64,000 nucleotides of DNA, taken from contig NZ_JBFNQN010000007.1 of assembly GCF_040796495.1 (NCBI RefSeq), positions 62,001 to 126,000 of the forward strand, written 5' to 3'. A program made the position numbers and the translations under genes. The notes beneath the pieces are model-generated. The model was not told where the DNA came from and did not search any database. It saw nothing but the letters and a program-made list of their open reading frames with translations. Shown here one piece after another: positions 62,449-64,000 of the stretch. The stretch's first letter is position 1, and every line of letters starts with the position of its first letter. The DNA comes from Kineococcus endophyticus. GTDB taxonomy: Bacteria > Actinomycetota > Actinomycetes > Actinomycetales > Kineococcaceae.

Positions 62449-63429
62449 ATGACGGGTGGTCACGCGGTCCAGGCGCGGGGGTTGGTGAAGCGGTACGGCG
62501 ACGTCACCGCGGTGGCGGGGGTCGACATCGACGTCCCGGAAGGGACGGTGCTGGCCCTGCTCGGGCCGAACGGCGCGGGCAAGACGACGACGGTGCGGAT
62601 GCTCACGACGCTGCTCGTGCCCGACGAGGGCACGGCGACCGTGGCGGGCGTCGACGTCGTGGGGGACCCGCGGGAGGTGCGCCGGCGCATCGGTCTGTCG
62701 GGCCAGTACGCGGCCGTCGACGAGAACCTCACCGGGTTCGAGAACCTCGACATGGTCGGGCGGCTGTACCACCTGGGTCGCAAGCGGTCCCGCGAACGGG
62801 CGACTGAGCTGCTCGAGCAGTTCCGGCTGACCGACGCGGCGAACCGCGTCGCCAAGACGTACTCCGGCGGGATGCGCCGCCGCCTCGACCTCGCGGGCGC
62901 GCTCGTCGCCTCGCCGCCCGTCCTGTTCCTCGACGAGCCGACGACGGGTCTGGACCCGCGGTCGCGCAACGACATGTGGGAACTGCTGACGACGATGGTC
63001 CAGGGCGGCACGACGCTGCTGCTGACGACGCAGTACCTCGAGGAGGCCGAGCGCCTCGCGGACGACATCGTCGTCATCGACCACGGCCGGGTCATCGCCC
63101 GCGGCACGGCCGACGAGCTCAAGACGCAGGTGGGCGGTCAGCGCATCGAGCTGGTCGTCGCCGCCGACCACGAGGTCCCGACGACGGTCACCGCCCTGCA
63201 GCCGCTGGCCGTGGGCGAGGTCCAGGTCGACCGGCGCGCCCGGCGCGTCACCGTCCCGGTCAGCGGCGGCACCCCCGCCCTGGTGGACGGGCTGCGCCGG
63301 CTCGAGGAGGCCGGGGTCGTCCCGCTGGACGCCGGGCTGCGCCGGCCCACGATGGACGACGTCTTCCTGACCCTGACGGGCAAGCCCGCGGAAGAACTGG
63401 TCACCGAGCAGGAAGGGGCGGACGCGTGA
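62449..63429 (+). CDS. DrrA-like ABC transporter ATP-binding protein
   Basis: A 326-residue ATPase of the daunorubicin-resistance family. Walker A is GPNGAGKTTTVRML at about 42-55, the Q-loop LSGQYAAVDENLTG is the DrrA-specific variant, the signature is YSGGMRRRLDLAGALV and Walker B LFLDEPTTGLDPRSRN. The C-terminal portion carries the family accessory domain (MDDVFLTLTGKPAEE). ATG 62449 is chosen (TAGGGT 7 bases upstream); a frame start at 62371 is not coding-like. Its stop overlaps the permease GTG (GTGA). Exports an antibiotic-like or lipid compound; unknown here. Confidence 0.93.
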   Translation: MTGGHAVQARGLVKRYGDVTAVAGVDIDVPEGTVLALLGPNGAGKTTTVRMLTTLLVPDEGTATVAGVDVVGDPREVRRRIGLSGQYAAVDENLTGFENLDMVGRLYHLGRKRSRERATELLEQFRLTDAANRVAKTYSGGMRRRLDLAGALVASPPVLFLDEPTTGLDPRSRNDMWELLTTMVQGGTTLLLTTQYLEEAERLADDIVVIDHGRVIARGTADELKTQVGGQRIELVVAADHEVPTTVTALQPLAVGEVQVDRRARRVTVPVSGGTPALVDGLRRLEEAGVVPLDAGLRRPTMDDVFLTLTGKPAEELVTEQEGADA

Positions 63430-64000
63430 GTTCCCTCGGGATGGTCCTGGCCGACGGCTCCGTCGTCGCCAAGCGCAACCTCATCAAGATCAAGCGGATC
63501 CCCGACCTGCTGGTCGGGACGCTCATCTCGCCCATCATGTTCATCCTGCTGTTCGGGTACGTCTTCGGCGGCGCCATCGAGGTCCCCGGGGTGAACTACC
63601 GGGAGTTCCTCGTGCCGGGGATCTTCGCCCAGACGGTCATCTTCGGGGCGACCATCACGGGCGCCGGCCTGGCCGACGACATGCAGAAGGGCATCATCGA
63701 GCGGTTCCGGTCGCTGCCGATGGCGCAGTCGGCCGTGCTGGTGGGCCGCACGAGTTCCGACGTCGTCACGAACGTCATCGTCGTCGTCATCATGTCGCTG
63801 ACGGGTCTCGTCGTCGGCTGGCGCATCCGGACGTCCGTGCTGGACGCCGTCATCGCCTACGGGCTGCTGCTGCTGTTCGCCTACGCCATCTCGTGGTGCA
63901 TGGCGCTGCTGGGGCTGCTCATCCGGACGCCGGAGGCGTTCAACAACCTCACGTTCATCACGATCTTCCCGATCACGTTCCTGACGAACGGGTTCGTCCC
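63426..64000 (+). CDS. DrrB-like ABC-2 permease (3' end outside window)
   Basis: The first 191 residues of an ABC-2 permease; the reading frame is open to the window end. A cytoplasmic N-terminal helix (GSVVAKRNLIKIKRIPDLL) precedes TM one, and the segment DDMQKGIIERFRSLPMAQSAVL is the DrrB coupling motif. About four hydrophobic segments are visible. GTG 63426 overlaps the ATPase stop (GTGA). Partner of the DrrA-like protein. Confidence 0.93.
   Translation, partial: MSSLGMVLADGSVVAKRNLIKIKRIPDLLVGTLISPIMFILLFGYVFGGAIEVPGVNYREFLVPGIFAQTVIFGATITGAGLADDMQKGIIERFRSLPMAQSAVLVGRTSSDVVTNVIVVVIMSLTGLVVGWRIRTSVLDAVIAYGLLLLFAYAISWCMALLGLLIRTPEAFNNLTFITIFPITFLTNGFV

Overview
The window is chromosomal DNA of a high-GC actinomycete. 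Evidence: almost every third codon position is G or C, GTG starts and 4-base start/stop overlaps (GTGA, ATGA) are everywhere, many genes have a TANNNT-like -10 box 6-8 bases before the start codon (leaderless transcripts), and there is a TIGR03086-type, mycothiol-associated protein. Gene content and order recall Kineococcus and relatives, with neighbourhoods also known in Streptomyces (trpS/YihY/SCO4848-like, sdhCDAB, BMP transporter/cdd/deoA/add, phosphomannomutase). The genus is inferred from memory, not from a search. I see no rRNA, tRNA, CRISPR array, prophage, transposase or attachment site.

Layout. 0-5 kb: end of an ABC exporter operon (permease, ATPase, permease) and a NarL-type two-component pair. 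5.2-8.5 kb: galactose operon deoR-type regulator/galT/galK with overlapping ends and a visible operator/promoter. 8.5-12.5 kb: trpS, a LigT-like phosphoesterase, a YihY/BrkB membrane protein, an SCO4848-like protein and a LacI regulator. 12.5-17.4 kb: a beta-glucoside/cello-oligosaccharide operon (binding lipoprotein, two permeases, GH1 beta-glucosidase) behind a promoter with two 14-bp CebR-like operators. 17.4-23.6 kb: metallo-hydrolase, FdhA-type dehydrogenase, an Fe(II)/2-oxoglutarate oxygenase with a perfect inverted repeat at its start, an ABC1 kinase, a methyltransferase and a Uma2 protein. 23.6-27.3 kb: sdhCDAB. 27.6-37.9 kb: mannose-1-phosphate guanylyltransferase, M20 amidohydrolase, and a BMP-type nucleoside ABC transporter joined to cytidine deaminase and thymidine phosphorylase, then DinB.

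37.9-52.2 kb is more accessory: a membrane GGDEF-EAL protein, a GNAT-like protein, two small multidrug resistance subunits, a Tat-lipoprotein of the intradiol dioxygenase fold, an MFS exporter, a LysR/EamA pair coupled to adenosine deaminase, a WYL regulator facing a TIGR03086 protein, RsgA, a MarR/quinone-oxidoreductase pair sharing twin operators, and a CvpA-like membrane protein. 52.3-64 kb: two aldehyde-dehydrogenase-fold proteins, the full-length one lacking the catalytic Cys, a PHP protein with a His-rich N-terminus, a DUF2975/HTH/DUF418 operon behind twin palindromes, phosphomannomutase divergent from a CobW GTPase, a secreted GH26-like protein, and the start of a DrrAB-like exporter.

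How it fits together: the BMP transporter, Cdd, DeoA and Add form a nucleoside uptake and salvage route, and the hexose-phosphate mutase at 58-60 kb could connect pentose and hexose phosphates. The beta-glucoside and galactose operons feed glycolysis, and SdhCDAB links the TCA cycle to respiration. I found no clearly new defence or biosynthetic system. The less ordinary items are the DUF2975/HTH/DUF418 operon with its 31-bp palindrome, the inverted repeat over the oxygenase start, the aldehyde-dehydrogenase-fold pair, and the efflux/dioxygenase cluster at 41-44 kb.
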